DNA of 64,000 nt from JADZAI01 sp964390465 (GCA_964390465.1 CAYMIJ010000001.1:186001-250000), one strand, 5' to 3'; positions 52,886-63,456 are shown, counted from the first letter of the stretch. Program-made: numbers and translations. The notes: generated by a model from the letters alone, not told the origin.

Positions 52886-53527
52886 ATGCCGACCATTCTC
52901 GCCACGGGCTTCCTGCCCTTCCCATCCGCGCCGGTGAACCCGACCGAATGGCTGATCCGCACACTGGAGGCCGAAGGCTGGCAGCCGGAGGGCGCGCGGC
53001 TCGTGACCCATATCCTGCCGACCGTGTTCGACGTGTATGAGCGCAGCCTGAAGCCGATGATCGACAAGGTGAAGCCGGATGCCGTTGTGCAGTTCGGGCT
53101 GAGTGCCAAAGCCAATGGCTTCACGCTGGAGCGCACCGCTTACAACATGCAGACCGTGCGCCGCCCGGATGGCGAAGGGGCCTTTGCGCCTGCCCGCTGG
53201 ATCGAGCCGATGGCCCCGGCCACGCACATATCATCGCTGCCGCTGCCCGAAATTGCACAGGAGCTTCACGAGGCGCGGCTGCCGGTGGAATGGTCAGACA
53301 GCGCGGGCGATTACATGTGCAATCTGGTGTTCTATCGCTGCCGTGTTGCCCTGCCCCATGCGATGACCGGCTTCATCCACCTGCCCTACACCGTGCCGAT
53401 GGAGGAAGAAGCGCTGGCCTGTGGCGCGCCGCAATCAACCGGCATCGCCATGAGCGAGGCCAGCATGCTGACCGGCGCGAAGATCATTCTGGGAGAAGTT
53501 GCGCGGGCATTGCCCGTGCAGGCATAA
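52886..53527 (+). CDS. pcp: Pyroglutamyl-peptidase I
   Basis: A 213-residue C15-family cysteine peptidase that removes N-terminal pyroglutamate from peptides. The catalytic Glu82 is in LERTAYN, Cys145 in SAGDYMCNLVFY and His165 in GFIHLPY, the complete triad. N-terminal ATGFLPFPSAPVNPTEW is typical. It has no signal peptide. 5-Oxoproline released by this enzyme is the substrate of the oxoprolinase encoded 2.5 kb downstream in the same orientation. Its stop is 6 bases from the 3' end of rnpB, which runs the other way. Confidence 0.94.
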   Translation: MPTILATGFLPFPSAPVNPTEWLIRTLEAEGWQPEGARLVTHILPTVFDVYERSLKPMIDKVKPDAVVQFGLSAKANGFTLERTAYNMQTVRRPDGEGAFAPARWIEPMAPATHISSLPLPEIAQELHEARLPVEWSDSAGDYMCNLVFYRCRVALPHAMTGFIHLPYTVPMEEEALACGAPQSTGIAMSEASMLTGAKIILGEVARALPVQA

Positions 53528-53533
53528 ATAAAA

Positions 53534-53893
<360 letters not shown>

Positions 53894-53971
53894 GGGGACG
53901 GTGTGGGCCTTGCGCGAAGGCCCGTCAAGTGTGCCTGTAGGCAGACACGGACTTCATGCCAGCATCACACA

Positions 53972-54631
53972 ATGACCCTTGAACTTTTCGCGCACCCCTT
54001 TTCGTCATACTGCCAGAAGGCGCTGATCGCACTTTATGAAAACGAGCTGCCCTTCACCTATCGCCAGCTTTCACCGGACGAGCCGCAGAACAATGCGGAG
54101 CTAAAAAAGCTTTGGCCGCATGCCAAGTTTCCCGTGCTGCTGGACGATGGGCGCGTGATCGTCGAGGCAACGATCATCATCGAACATCTGCACAATCATT
54201 TCCCCGGCCCAGTTCGCCTAATGCCCGATGATGCCGACGCGGCGCTGGAGGTGCGGATGCTCGATCGTATCTTCGACAATTATGTCATGACGCCGATGAA
54301 TGCCGTTGTGTTCAACGCCCTGCGGCCCGAGCCGGAGCGAAGCGCGCGCACGGTGAGCGATGCGGTGGCGCAACTGGAAACAAGCTATCGCTGGCTGGAC
54401 GCACACATGGCGACGCGCCAATGGGCGGCCGCCGACAGATTCAGCCTGGCTGATTGTGCCGCCGCGCCATCGCTTTTCTATGCCGACTGGGTGCATCAGA
54501 TCGCGCCTGAATACGCGCATCTGCACCGCTATCGCAGCCGCCTGCTGGCGCGGCCATCATTCGCCCGCGCCGTGGAGGAGGCCCGGCCCTATCGCGCTTT
54601 CTTCCCGCTGGGCGCCCCCGACCGCGACTGA
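53972..54631 (+). CDS. Glutathione S-transferase family protein
   Basis: A 219-residue protein with an N-terminal thioredoxin-like domain (LFAHPFSSYCQKALIALYENEL, where the SSYCQK segment provides the possible catalytic Ser/Cys) and cis-Pro motif KFPVLLDDG, then an EAT-type glutathione contact (VEATIIIEHL). The C-terminal all-helical domain has the folding motif FSLADCAAAPSLFY. Substrate is unknown; the neighbouring oxoprolinase and pyroglutamyl peptidase also touch glutathione metabolism. It overlaps the convergent amidase by 43 bases. Confidence 0.92.
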   Translation: MTLELFAHPFSSYCQKALIALYENELPFTYRQLSPDEPQNNAELKKLWPHAKFPVLLDDGRVIVEATIIIEHLHNHFPGPVRLMPDDADAALEVRMLDRIFDNYVMTPMNAVVFNALRPEPERSARTVSDAVAQLETSYRWLDAHMATRQWAAADRFSLADCAAAPSLFYADWVHQIAPEYAHLHRYRSRLLARPSFARAVEEARPYRAFFPLGAPDRD

Positions 54632-55314
54632 ACATCAAAAAGCCGGCGGCGGGTTTCGAGATCTGCAATGCCGTCAACTTTCGCTTGACGAAAGCGGCGC
54701 TGGAAAGCCGTGATGACATCGGCAAGGTCATTGTCCGTGTCCGGCTGCATACCGTAGCCAATGGCTTTCAATGCCTGAGCTGTTTCATTCTCGGCCACGG
54801 CAAGCTTGCCCTTGCTGGGCCAGAGGCCGATGCCGTTCCGCGCCAGTCTCTGCCATGGGAACAACTCGCCCGGATCCTGCTTGCGGCCCGGTGCAATGTC
54901 GGAATGGCCCACAACACTAACGGCAGGAATCGCATGACGCGCGAGGATGGCCTTGCACATGCCGATCAACGCATCGACCTGTGGTTCGGGGAATGGGCGA
55001 TAACCCCATTCATGGCCCGGATTGACGATTTCGATGCCGATGGAGCGCGAGTTCACATCGTCCCGCCCGCGCCACCATGAAAGGCCCGCATGCCAGGCAC
55101 GTTTTTCTTCCGGCACATGGGCATAAAAAGTGCCGTCTTCATCCAGCGTGTAATGCGCGCTGACACGGCGCTCGCGCACCCCATCGGTCAGGATGTCCAG
55201 CGCCTCCTTCGCAGTGGGCAGGCCGGTATAGTGCAGAACAAGTGTGTCGATGCGCGCGCCTTCCGGGCGGTCGTTAAAGTTGGGCGACGGCATGTCAACG
55301 ACACGCAGTTTCAC
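54589..55314 (-). CDS. N-acetylmuramoyl-L-alanine amidase (AmpD-like) with peptidoglycan-binding domain
   Basis: A 241-residue Amidase_2 protein. Zinc ligands are His28 in LVLHYTG, the His of AWHAGLS or HSDIAPGRKQDPG, and Asp in the latter; NSRSIGIEIVN carries the catalytic Glu. A peptidoglycan-binding domain occupies residues 175-225 (ALKAIGYGMQPDTDNDLADV, FQRRFRQ). There is no signal peptide, which favours a cytosolic role in recycling anhydromuropeptides, though the binding domain is more usual in exported forms. It overlaps the DnaJ-domain gene at ATGA and the GST gene over 43 bases. Confidence 0.92.
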   Translation of the reverse strand: MKLRVVDMPSPNFNDRPEGARIDTLVLHYTGLPTAKEALDILTDGVRERRVSAHYTLDEDGTFYAHVPEEKRAWHAGLSWWRGRDDVNSRSIGIEIVNPGHEWGYRPFPEPQVDALIGMCKAILARHAIPAVSVVGHSDIAPGRKQDPGELFPWQRLARNGIGLWPSKGKLAVAENETAQALKAIGYGMQPDTDNDLADVITAFQRRFRQAKVDGIADLETRRRLFDVQSRSGAPSGKKAR

Positions 55315-56024
55315 AGCCCCCGCTCCTTTTTGATGACTTCATAAGCGGCATTGATGCGCGCCAGCTTCTCGGTCGCAACCTGAAGGAACTCCTCAGGCGC
55401 ACCGCGCGCGATCATGCGATCAGGATGGTTCTCGCTCACCGCTTTCAGATAGGCCTTGCGGACTTCCACATCCGTGGCGGCTGAATCGACATTGAGCAGG
55501 GCGTAGGGGTCAGGGTCACAAGGCCCGCCATAGGCCGCACACAGATTGTTGAAAGCCGAATCCGAAATGCCGAAGCGCCGCGCCACCTCGCGCAGATAGG
55601 TGAGTTCGGCCTCATGCACTTCACCATCAGCAGCCGCGACGAAGAACAGCGCGTCGAGCAGATCTTCCAGCAGACCGGGCCGGTCGCGGAACACACGCGC
55701 GAGCTGTCCGGCATAGGCTTCAAAGCCCGCCGTCGTTTCATGTGCCAGATCATAGACACGGCGCACATCCGCTTCGTCTTTCGGCTCGATGTGCACAATG
55801 CGTTGGAAAGCCGCAAACTCATGATCTGTCGACATGCCGTCGGCCTTCGCCATCTTGGCCGCGAGCGCCGTCACCCCGATGGTGAAGATGACCTGCTTTT
55901 CGGAAGGCGTCGGCTCGCGGTCAAATACCGCATGACCGGCCAGCGCACCTAGCGCCGCGCCCAGTGGGCCGCCGCCGATCACGAAGCCCGCCGCCGCACC
56001 GCCTATCTTGCCCCAAATCGACAT
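55311..56024 (-). CDS. TerB-like and DnaJ domain protein (DjlA-type co-chaperone)
   Basis: A 237-residue protein. A short glycine-rich hydrophobic N-terminus (GAAAGFVIGGGPLGAALGAL) may insert in the membrane. A TerB-like helical domain (about 45-160: ALAAKMAKADGMSTDHE, FFVAAADGEVHEAEL) precedes a C-terminal J domain with YALLNVDSAATDVEVRKAYL and the HPD motif in ENHPDRMIARG. This matches DjlA-like proteins, which stimulate DnaK at the membrane. It is the upstream gene of a coupled pair with the amidase. Confidence 0.93.
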   Translation of the reverse strand: MSIWGKIGGAAAGFVIGGGPLGAALGALAGHAVFDREPTPSEKQVIFTIGVTALAAKMAKADGMSTDHEFAAFQRIVHIEPKDEADVRRVYDLAHETTAGFEAYAGQLARVFRDRPGLLEDLLDALFFVAAADGEVHEAELTYLREVARRFGISDSAFNNLCAAYGGPCDPDPYALLNVDSAATDVEVRKAYLKAVSENHPDRMIARGAPEEFLQVATEKLARINAAYEVIKKERGL

Positions 56025-56082
56025 GGGGACTTTCTACGCGAAGGGCTTGGCCCTGTCATGCACTGCACGCTAGACAGGGCGC

Positions 56083-59000
56083 ATGACCGGCACATGGCAA
56101 TTCTGGATTGATCGCGGCGGCACGTTTACCGATGTCATCGCCCGCAAGCCCGACGGATCGCTTACGGCGGCCAAGCTTCTTTCAGAAAATCCTGAACGCT
56201 ATGCGGACGCGGCGGTTGAAGGGATCAGGCGTTTCCTGAAATCCGCGCCGGACGGGGCCATCGACGCCGTGAAAATGGGTACGACCGTCGCCACCAATGC
56301 CCTGCTGGAGCGCAAGGGCGAGAGGCTGGCGCTGGTGGTGACGCGCGGCTTCGGCGACCAGATCCGCATTGGTTATCAGAACCGGCCCAAACTGTTCGCG
56401 CGGTGCATCGTCTTGCCGGACATGCTGTATGAAACCGTGATCGAGGCCGACGAGCGGGTGACGGCGGACGGCAAGGTTCAAACGGCTCTGAACGAGGATG
56501 CCTTGCGGGCGAGCCTTGCCGCCGTGCGCGCCAAAGGCATTTCCGCCTGCGCCATTGTTTTCATGCATGGCTATCGCTTCCCGGCGCATGAAAAGCGCGC
56601 GGGCGAGATCGCGCGAGAACTGGGCTTCACACAAATCAGCCTCAGTCACGAGGTCTCGCCGTTGCAGAAATTCGTTTCGCGCGGCGACACCACCATCGTC
56701 GATGCCTATCTCTCGCCCGTACTGCAACGCTATGTCTCGCGCGTGCGCAGCGGGCTGGGTGACAGTGTGCCACTGCATTTCATGCAGTCATCGGGCGGGC
56801 TGACCAGTGCCACCGCCTTTCGCGGCAAGGATGCTGTTCTGTCTGGTCCGGCAGGCGGTGTGGTGGGTGCTGCCGAGACAGGCCGGGCTGCCGGATTTGA
56901 GAAGATCATCGGCTTCGACATGGGCGGCACGTCGACTGATGTGTGCCATTTCGACGGCGCTTACGAACGCGAGCAGGAAACAACGGTCGCCGGTGTGCGA
57001 CTGCGTGCGCCCATGATGCTGGTGCATACAGTCGCGGCGGGCGGATCATCAATCCTGTCCTATGACGGACTGCGGATGCGGGTGGGACCGGAGTCGGCGG
57101 GTGCCAATCCCGGCCCGAAATCCTATAGGCGCGGCGGGCCGCTCGCCATCACCGATGCCAATGTCATGCTGGGGAAGCTGCAAGCCGATTTCTTCCCGGC
57201 GATTTTCGGCCCCGGCGAGAATGAGACGCTTGATGTGGCAAGTGTGCAGGCCGCCTTTGACGATATCGCAGGCCGGATTGGCGATGGCCGCACGCCGGAA
57301 GCCATCGCGGAGGGCTTCATTCGTATCGCGGTTGAGAACATGGCCAATGCGGTGAAGCGCATCTCGGTGGCGCGCGGCTATGATGTGACGGGTTACACGC
57401 TCAACTGCTTTGGCGGCGCGGGCGGTCAGCATGCCTGCCTCGTCGCGGATGCGCTGGGGATGGAGACGGTTCTCATTCATCCCTTCTCAGGGCTGCTTTC
57501 GGCCTATGGCATCGGGCTGGCCCGGCAACGGGCGTTTCGCCAGAGGGCAATCGGCGCGGAGCTGACGGCAAATCTCGCGACACGCCTGAAAGAAGAAGTT
57601 GCGAAGATCGGGCAGGAAGCACGCGACGACCTGATGGATCAGGGGATCGCATCCGGTGCGATTATCGCTGATGCCAGCGCCTTCATCCGCTATGCAGGCA
57701 CCGATACAGCGCTGGAAGTGCCGTTCGGATCAGCCGATGACATGGCGGTGGCATTCGTTGCGCTTCACACCAAACGCTTCGGGTTCGGCTTTGAAGGCCG
57801 CAGCCTGATCGTCGAGCAGATACAGGTGGAGGCCAGCGGCGCGGGCGCGAACCCGCCGGAGCTATCCGCCCTGAAGGCACAGGGTGATGAAGCGCCGGTC
57901 AGCGCCACGCGGCAGATATTCTTCAACGGTGCCTGGCATGAAACGCCGGTCTATCTGCGTGGCGATGTCGGCTGCGGGCACCACCTGCCCGGCCCGGCTT
58001 TGCTGATCGAGCCAAACCAGACCATCGTGATCGAGCCGGGCTGGCAGGCCGAACTATCCGCCCACGATGATGTCATACTCAAACGCATCACAGCGCGGCC
58101 GTTGCGCCACGCGGCAGGCACACAGGCCGATCCGGTGATGCTGGAAATCTTCAACAACCTGTTCATGTCGATCGCCGAGCAGATGGGGCTGACGCTGGAA
58201 AAAACCGCTGCATCGGTCAACATCAAGGAGCGTCTGGATTTTTCCTGCGCCATTTACGATGCCGAAGGCGGGCTCATCGCCAACGCGCCGCATGTGCCGG
58301 TGCATCTGGGCAGCATGGGCGACAGTGTTGCGGCGGTGCGCGCACGTCATCCGCATATGAAGCCCGGCGATGCGTTTGCATTGAACGCGCCTTATGCGGG
58401 CGGCACCCACCTGCCCGACATCACGGTGGTGATGCCGATATTCGGGGCGGGTGATACAGCACCGCGCTTTTACTGCGCGGCGCGCGGGCATCATGCCGAC
58501 ATTGGCGGTATCGCGCCCGGTTCCATGCCCGCTTTTTCCAGGACTGTGGACGACGAAGGGGTGATGCTGGACGCGGTTCAGATCGTGCATGGCGGCGTGT
58601 TCGATGAAGACGGGTTGACGCAGCACCTTTCATCCGGCGCGCATCCTTCGCGTAACATTGCGAACAACATCGCGGACATGAAGGCCCAGATCGCCGCCTG
58701 CGCCAAAGGTGGTGAGGAGCTGCACAAGATGACGGTGCTGCATGGGCCGGATGTCGTCGCCGCCTATATGCGCCATGTGCAGGACAATGCCGAGGCTGTG
58801 ACACGCCGCGCCATCGCCGCGCTGAAGCCCGGCAGTTTCGCAGTGCCGATGGATAATAACGCTATCATCCGTGTACGGATCGAAGTGGATATGGCCACCA
58901 GCAGCGCCCGCATCGACTTCACTGGCACAAGCCCGCAGACGCCAGACAATTTCAACGCCCCTTCATCTGTCACCAAGGCGGCAGTGCTGTATTGTTTCCG

Positions 59001-59664
59001 TTGCCTTGCCGATGACGATATTCCGCTGAATGCCGGGTGCCTGCGCCCGCTTGAGATCATCATTCCGGAAGGTTCGATGCTGGCCCCGCGCTATCCGGCA
59101 GCGGTGGTCGCGGGCAATGTGGAAACCAGCCAGACCGTGACCGACGCCATTTTCGGCGCGATGGGCGTGCTGGCCGCCTCGCAGGGGACGATGAACAATC
59201 TCACCTTCGGCAATGCGCGCCATCAATATTACGAGACGATCTGCGGCGGGGCGGGTGCAGGGCCGGATTTCAACGGCGCCTCGGCGGTGCACACACACAT
59301 GACCAATTCGCGCCTGACCGACCCGGAAGTACTGGAAAGCCGTTTTCCCGTGGTGGTCGATGCATTCTCTATCCGGGGCGGCTCAGGCGGTGCAGGCACA
59401 CATCATGGAGGCGATGGCATTTCCCGGCGCATCCGCTTTCTGGAACCGATGACCGCATCCATTCTTTCGACCCGCCGCATCAACCGGCCCTTCGGTCTGA
59501 ATGGCGGCGGCGATGGCGCCCCCGGCCGCAACAGTGTGATCCGTGCCGATGGCCATGAGGAAAAACTGCGACCATCTGATGAGGTGTCGCTGGACCCCGG
59601 TGATGCCATCGTCATCGAGACCCCCGGTGGGGGCGGATACGGGCAGCCCCACGACCCTGCCTGA
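56083..59664 (+). CDS. 5-Oxoprolinase (ATP-hydrolysing), fused HyuA/HyuB form
   Basis: A 1193-residue fusion. The HyuA half begins WIDRGGTFTDVIARKPDG and has the ATPase motifs KMGTTVATNALLERKG and IGFDMGGTSTDVCHFDG. The HyuB half begins about residue 685 with DPVMLEIFNNLFMSIAEQMG and ends DAIVIETPGGGGYG. It hydrolyses 5-oxo-L-proline to glutamate with ATP, closing the pyroglutamate salvage path that pyroglutamyl peptidase feeds. Size matches fused bacterial and eukaryotic 5-oxoprolinases. Its stop is at the edge of a dispersed-type palindrome. Confidence 0.95.
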   Translation: MTGTWQFWIDRGGTFTDVIARKPDGSLTAAKLLSENPERYADAAVEGIRRFLKSAPDGAIDAVKMGTTVATNALLERKGERLALVVTRGFGDQIRIGYQNRPKLFARCIVLPDMLYETVIEADERVTADGKVQTALNEDALRASLAAVRAKGISACAIVFMHGYRFPAHEKRAGEIARELGFTQISLSHEVSPLQKFVSRGDTTIVDAYLSPVLQRYVSRVRSGLGDSVPLHFMQSSGGLTSATAFRGKDAVLSGPAGGVVGAAETGRAAGFEKIIGFDMGGTSTDVCHFDGAYEREQETTVAGVRLRAPMMLVHTVAAGGSSILSYDGLRMRVGPESAGANPGPKSYRRGGPLAITDANVMLGKLQADFFPAIFGPGENETLDVASVQAAFDDIAGRIGDGRTPEAIAEGFIRIAVENMANAVKRISVARGYDVTGYTLNCFGGAGGQHACLVADALGMETVLIHPFSGLLSAYGIGLARQRAFRQRAIGAELTANLATRLKEEVAKIGQEARDDLMDQGIASGAIIADASAFIRYAGTDTALEVPFGSADDMAVAFVALHTKRFGFGFEGRSLIVEQIQVEASGAGANPPELSALKAQGDEAPVSATRQIFFNGAWHETPVYLRGDVGCGHHLPGPALLIEPNQTIVIEPGWQAELSAHDDVILKRITARPLRHAAGTQADPVMLEIFNNLFMSIAEQMGLTLEKTAASVNIKERLDFSCAIYDAEGGLIANAPHVPVHLGSMGDSVAAVRARHPHMKPGDAFALNAPYAGGTHLPDITVVMPIFGAGDTAPRFYCAARGHHADIGGIAPGSMPAFSRTVDDEGVMLDAVQIVHGGVFDEDGLTQHLSSGAHPSRNIANNIADMKAQIAACAKGGEELHKMTVLHGPDVVAAYMRHVQDNAEAVTRRAIAALKPGSFAVPMDNNAIIRVRIEVDMATSSARIDFTGTSPQTPDNFNAPSSVTKAAVLYCFRCLADDDIPLNAGCLRPLEIIIPEGSMLAPRYPAAVVAGNVETSQTVTDAIFGAMGVLAASQGTMNNLTFGNARHQYYETICGGAGAGPDFNGASAVHTHMTNSRLTDPEVLESRFPVVVDAFSIRGGSGGAGTHHGGDGISRRIRFLEPMTASILSTRRINRPFGLNGGGDGAPGRNSVIRADGHEEKLRPSDEVSLDPGDAIVIETPGGGGYGQPHDPA

Positions 59665-59686
59665 TGGCCGGGTCAGGCCCGGCCAT
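59664..59686. repeat. Intergenic palindrome of REP-like type
   Basis: ATGGCCGGG and CCCGGCCAT pair perfectly around TCAGG. The left arm starts with the last base of the oxoprolinase stop. No T run follows. The word GGCCGGG...CCCGGCC is a form often scattered between genes in alphaproteobacteria; I found one copy in this window. Confidence 0.6.
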
Positions 59687-59742
59687 GAGGATAAGCGAGG
59701 CCGCGTTTGCGTGCACGTGCCTAGGTCATCACCATTGGGCCG

Positions 59743-62700
59743 TCAGGCGGCTTCGCTGGCGCGCCGTGGATCATAATTGAGAATGGGCGCGAGCCAGCGT
59801 TCCATCTCGGTCATGCTCATGCCCTTGCGCGCGGCATAGTCCTCAACCTGATCGCGCTCGATCTTGCCGATGCCGAAATAGGCTGACTTGGGGTGGCTGA
59901 AATAAAGTCCGCTGACCGCCGCGCCCGGCCACATCGCAAAACTTTCAGTCAGCGTGATCCCCGCCGTTTCGGTCGCGTTCAGCAGACGGAACAACGTGCC
60001 CTTTTCGGTATGGTCGGGCTGTGCCGGATAGCCGGGTGCCGGGCGGATGCCCTGATATTTTTCACCGATGAGATCATCATTGCTCAGCGTTTCATCCGGT
60101 GCATAGCCCCAATGCACGCGCCGCACTTCCTCGTGTAGGCGTTCAGCGAAGGCTTCTGCAAGACGGTCGGCCAGCGCCTTGGAAAGGATCGCTGAATAGT
60201 CGTCATGCGCGGCCTTGAAACGCGCCGCCACCTCATCCTCGCCATGACCCGATGTCACGGCAAATGCGCCGATGTAATCCGCAACGCCGCTTTCCACCGG
60301 CGCGATCAGATCGGACAGCGCCATGTTGGGCCGCACCGCATCCTTGGCCTGCTGCTGACGCAGGGCATGGAAGCGCGCCAGTTCCTTCGTGCGCGTTTCA
60401 TCGGTCCACACGATGATGTCATCGCCCTGTGCGTTGGCCGGCCAGAAGCCGATGGTTGCTTTTGCCGTCAGCCATTTTTTAGCGACCATCTTCTTCAGCA
60501 TGGCCTGCGCGTCAGCAAACAGATTGCGCGCCGCTTCGCCCACCACAGCATCCTGAAGAATGGCGGGATAACGTCCCACCAGTTCCCAGCTCTGGAAGAA
60601 GGGCGTCCAGTCGATGCGTTCCACCAGCTCGGCCAGCGGATAATCTTCAAACACCTTTGTGCCAAGGAATGAAGGTTTGGGCGGCGTGTAATTCGCCCAG
60701 TCGATCTTCATCGCATTGGCGCGCGCCTGCGCGATGGTAAAGCGTTTGTCGGGACTGCGGCTGGCCGCATGTTTTTCAGCAATCGTGCGATAGTCGGCCA
60801 GCACGTCGCTGACGAATGTGCCCTTCTGATCTTTCGACAGAAGGCTGGAGGCCACCGCGACGGCGCGCGAGGCATCAGTCACATAGACCGCCTGCCCGCG
60901 CGTGTAGTTCGGATTGATCTTCACCGCCGTGTGCACTTTCGATGTCGTCGCGCCGCCAATCAGCAGCGGCAGATCGAAATCCTGCCGTTCCATCTCGGCG
61001 GCGATATGGCACATTTCATCCAGCGAGGGCGTGATGAGGCCCGACAGGCCGATGATGTCGGCCTTTTCGGCGCGCGCGGTATCGAGGATTTTCTGGGCGG
61101 GCACCATCACGCCAAGGTCGATGACCTCGTAATTATTGCACTGAAGCACGACGCCGACGATGTTCTTGCCGATGTCATGCACATCGCCCTTCACGGTCGC
61201 CATGACGATCTTGCCGGCGGCCTCACGCTTCTGACCGGCCGCTTCGGTTTCCATGAAAGGCATCAGCCAGGCGACCGCCTTCTTCATGACGCGGGCACTT
61301 TTCACGACCTGTGGCAGGAACATCTTGCCGGAGCCAAACAGATCTCCGACGATATTCATGCCGTCCATCAGCGGCCCTTCGATGACATGAAGCGGACGCT
61401 CAGCTTCCAGACGCGCCTCTTCGGTGTCTTCGTCGATATAGTCGGCAATGCCCTGAACCAGAGCGTGCGCCAGCCGTTCCTTCACCGGCAGCTTGCGCCA
61501 TTCGAGGTCCGCTTCCTTTTTCGTCGCGCCACCGCCTTTATACTGTTCAGCGATTTCCAGCAGCCGTTCGGTCGCATCGCTGCGGCGGTTGAGGACGACA
61601 TCCTCCACCCGCTCGCGCAGTTCGGTGGGGATGTTCTGGTAGACGCCAAGCTGACCGGCATTGACGATGCCCATGTCCATGCCCGCTTTGATGGCGTGGA
61701 ACAGGAACACCGAGTGCATGGCTTCACGCACCGGCTCGTTGCCACGGAACGAGAACGAGACATTGGAAACGCCGCCCGACACATGGGCCAGTGGCATCTC
61801 GTTACGGATGGCGCGCGTCGCATCGACGAAGTTCACACCATAGGTGTCGTGTTCCTCAATGCCCGTCGCCACGGCGAAGATGTTGGGATCGAAGATGATG
61901 TCTTCCGGCGGGAAGCCCGCTTCCCGCGTGAGGATGTCATAGGACTTGCGGCAGATTTCGATCTTGCGCGCGATGGTGTCGGCCTGGCCCTGCTCGTCAA
62001 ACGCCATCACCACCACGGCGGCGCCATAACGGCGCAGCAGACGCGCCTGTTCCAGAAACTTCGCCTTGCCTTCCTTCATCGAGATGGAGTTGACGACCGG
62101 CTTGCCCTGCACACATTTCAGGCCCGCCTCGATGATCTCCCATTTCGAGGAGTCGATCATGAACGGCACCTTGGCGATGGAAGGTTCCGACGCCATCAGA
62201 TTGAGAAAGCGCGTCATCGCCGCTTTCCCATCGAGCAGACCTTCATCCATGTTGATGTCGATGATCTGCGCGCCGTTCTCGACCTGATCGCGTGCAATAT
62301 CCAGTGCCGCCTCATAGTCGCCCGCCGTGATGAGCTTGCGGAACTTCGCTGAGCCGGTGACGTTGGTGCGCTCACCGACATTCACGAACGGAATGTCGGG
62401 CGTGAGCGTGAAGGCTTCGATGCCCGAAAGCCGCAGCTGTTTCGGCTTTTCAGGCATGGTGCGCGGGGCGACGGTTTTCACGGTTTCGCAGATTGCCGCG
62501 ATGTGGTCGGGCGTCGTGCCGCAGCAGCCGCCGACCACATTCAGGAAACCGCTTTCCGCGAACTCGCGGATGAGGCCCGCCATATATTCGGGGCTGTCAT
62601 CATAGCCGCCAAACTCATTGGGCAGGCCGGCATTGGGATGACACGCCACCAGCGTTTCGGCGCAGGTGGAAAGCTCCATCACATACTGGCGCAATTCCTT

Positions 62701-63456
62701 TGCGCCGAGCGCGCAGTTGAGACCAACGATCAGCGGTTCGGCATGGCGGATGGAATGCCAGAACGCTTCGACGGTTTGTCCGGTCAGCGTGCGGCCCGAC
62801 AGATCGGTGATGGTGCCCGACACCCAGATCGGCCAGGTGCGGCCCAGTTCGTCGAACACAGACTGGCAGGCGAACAGTGCCGCCTTGGCGTTCAGCGTGT
62901 CGAAGACGGTTTCGATCAGCAGAATGTCGGTGCCGCCCTCGATCAGTGCCCGCACCGCTTCGGCATAGGCCGTGACCAGCTCATCAAAGGTGATGGCGCG
63001 GAAGCCGGCATCGTTCACGTCTGGCGAGATGGATGCGGTGCGATTGGTCGGGCCGATCGAGCCAGCCACAAAGCGCGGCTTTTCGGGCGTTGAATATTTG
63101 TCGGCCAGCACGCGCGCCAGACGTGCGCCTTCACGGTTCAGTTCAGGTGCCAGACTTTCCATGCCGTAATCAGCCATGGCGATGGTCGTCGCGCTGAACG
63201 TGTTGGTCGAGATGATGTCAGCGCCCGCCTTCAGATAGGCTTCGCTGATCGCGCTGATGATCTCAGGCTGGGTGAGGATGAGAAGGTCGTTATTGCCTTT
63301 CACATCATGCGGCCAGTTCTGGAAGCGCGTGCCGCGATAGTCGGCATCCGTTAGACCATAGGTCTGGATCATGGTGCCCCACGCGCCATCAAGTGTGAGA
63401 ATGCGCTTCTTGCTTTCGGCAAGAATATAGGCGCGGGCGTCCGGGCGCGTGGTCAT
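59743..63456 (-). CDS. metH: Cobalamin-dependent methionine synthase
   Basis: A 1237-residue full-length MetH. Domains in order: homocysteine methyltransferase (zinc Cys in GLNCALGA and GGCCGTTPDH), pterin binding (NVGERTNVTGS), cobalamin binding with the cap and DVHDIGKNIVGVV, whose His is the lower axial ligand, then the activation domain with RPAPGYPAQPDH and SGLYFSHP. It methylates homocysteine from 5-methyltetrahydrofolate. The start overlaps the metF stop as TGATG, so substrate production and use are co-translated. Any upstream cobalamin or SAM riboswitch would be outside the window. Confidence 0.97.
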   Translation of the reverse strand: MTTRPDARAYILAESKKRILTLDGAWGTMIQTYGLTDADYRGTRFQNWPHDVKGNNDLLILTQPEIISAISEAYLKAGADIISTNTFSATTIAMADYGMESLAPELNREGARLARVLADKYSTPEKPRFVAGSIGPTNRTASISPDVNDAGFRAITFDELVTAYAEAVRALIEGGTDILLIETVFDTLNAKAALFACQSVFDELGRTWPIWVSGTITDLSGRTLTGQTVEAFWHSIRHAEPLIVGLNCALGAKELRQYVMELSTCAETLVACHPNAGLPNEFGGYDDSPEYMAGLIREFAESGFLNVVGGCCGTTPDHIAAICETVKTVAPRTMPEKPKQLRLSGIEAFTLTPDIPFVNVGERTNVTGSAKFRKLITAGDYEAALDIARDQVENGAQIIDINMDEGLLDGKAAMTRFLNLMASEPSIAKVPFMIDSSKWEIIEAGLKCVQGKPVVNSISMKEGKAKFLEQARLLRRYGAAVVVMAFDEQGQADTIARKIEICRKSYDILTREAGFPPEDIIFDPNIFAVATGIEEHDTYGVNFVDATRAIRNEMPLAHVSGGVSNVSFSFRGNEPVREAMHSVFLFHAIKAGMDMGIVNAGQLGVYQNIPTELRERVEDVVLNRRSDATERLLEIAEQYKGGGATKKEADLEWRKLPVKERLAHALVQGIADYIDEDTEEARLEAERPLHVIEGPLMDGMNIVGDLFGSGKMFLPQVVKSARVMKKAVAWLMPFMETEAAGQKREAAGKIVMATVKGDVHDIGKNIVGVVLQCNNYEVIDLGVMVPAQKILDTARAEKADIIGLSGLITPSLDEMCHIAAEMERQDFDLPLLIGGATTSKVHTAVKINPNYTRGQAVYVTDASRAVAVASSLLSKDQKGTFVSDVLADYRTIAEKHAASRSPDKRFTIAQARANAMKIDWANYTPPKPSFLGTKVFEDYPLAELVERIDWTPFFQSWELVGRYPAILQDAVVGEAARNLFADAQAMLKKMVAKKWLTAKATIGFWPANAQGDDIIVWTDETRTKELARFHALRQQQAKDAVRPNMALSDLIAPVESGVADYIGAFAVTSGHGEDEVAARFKAAHDDYSAILSKALADRLAEAFAERLHEEVRRVHWGYAPDETLSNDDLIGEKYQGIRPAPGYPAQPDHTEKGTLFRLLNATETAGITLTESFAMWPGAAVSGLYFSHPKSAYFGIGKIERDQVEDYAARKGMSMTEMERWLAPILNYDPRRASEAA

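Noticed and set aside
60769..62352. A 527-codon open frame on the plus strand inside metH
   Set aside because: It is antisense to strongly conserved MetH domains, has no recognisable motif, and long antisense frames are expected at this GC content.
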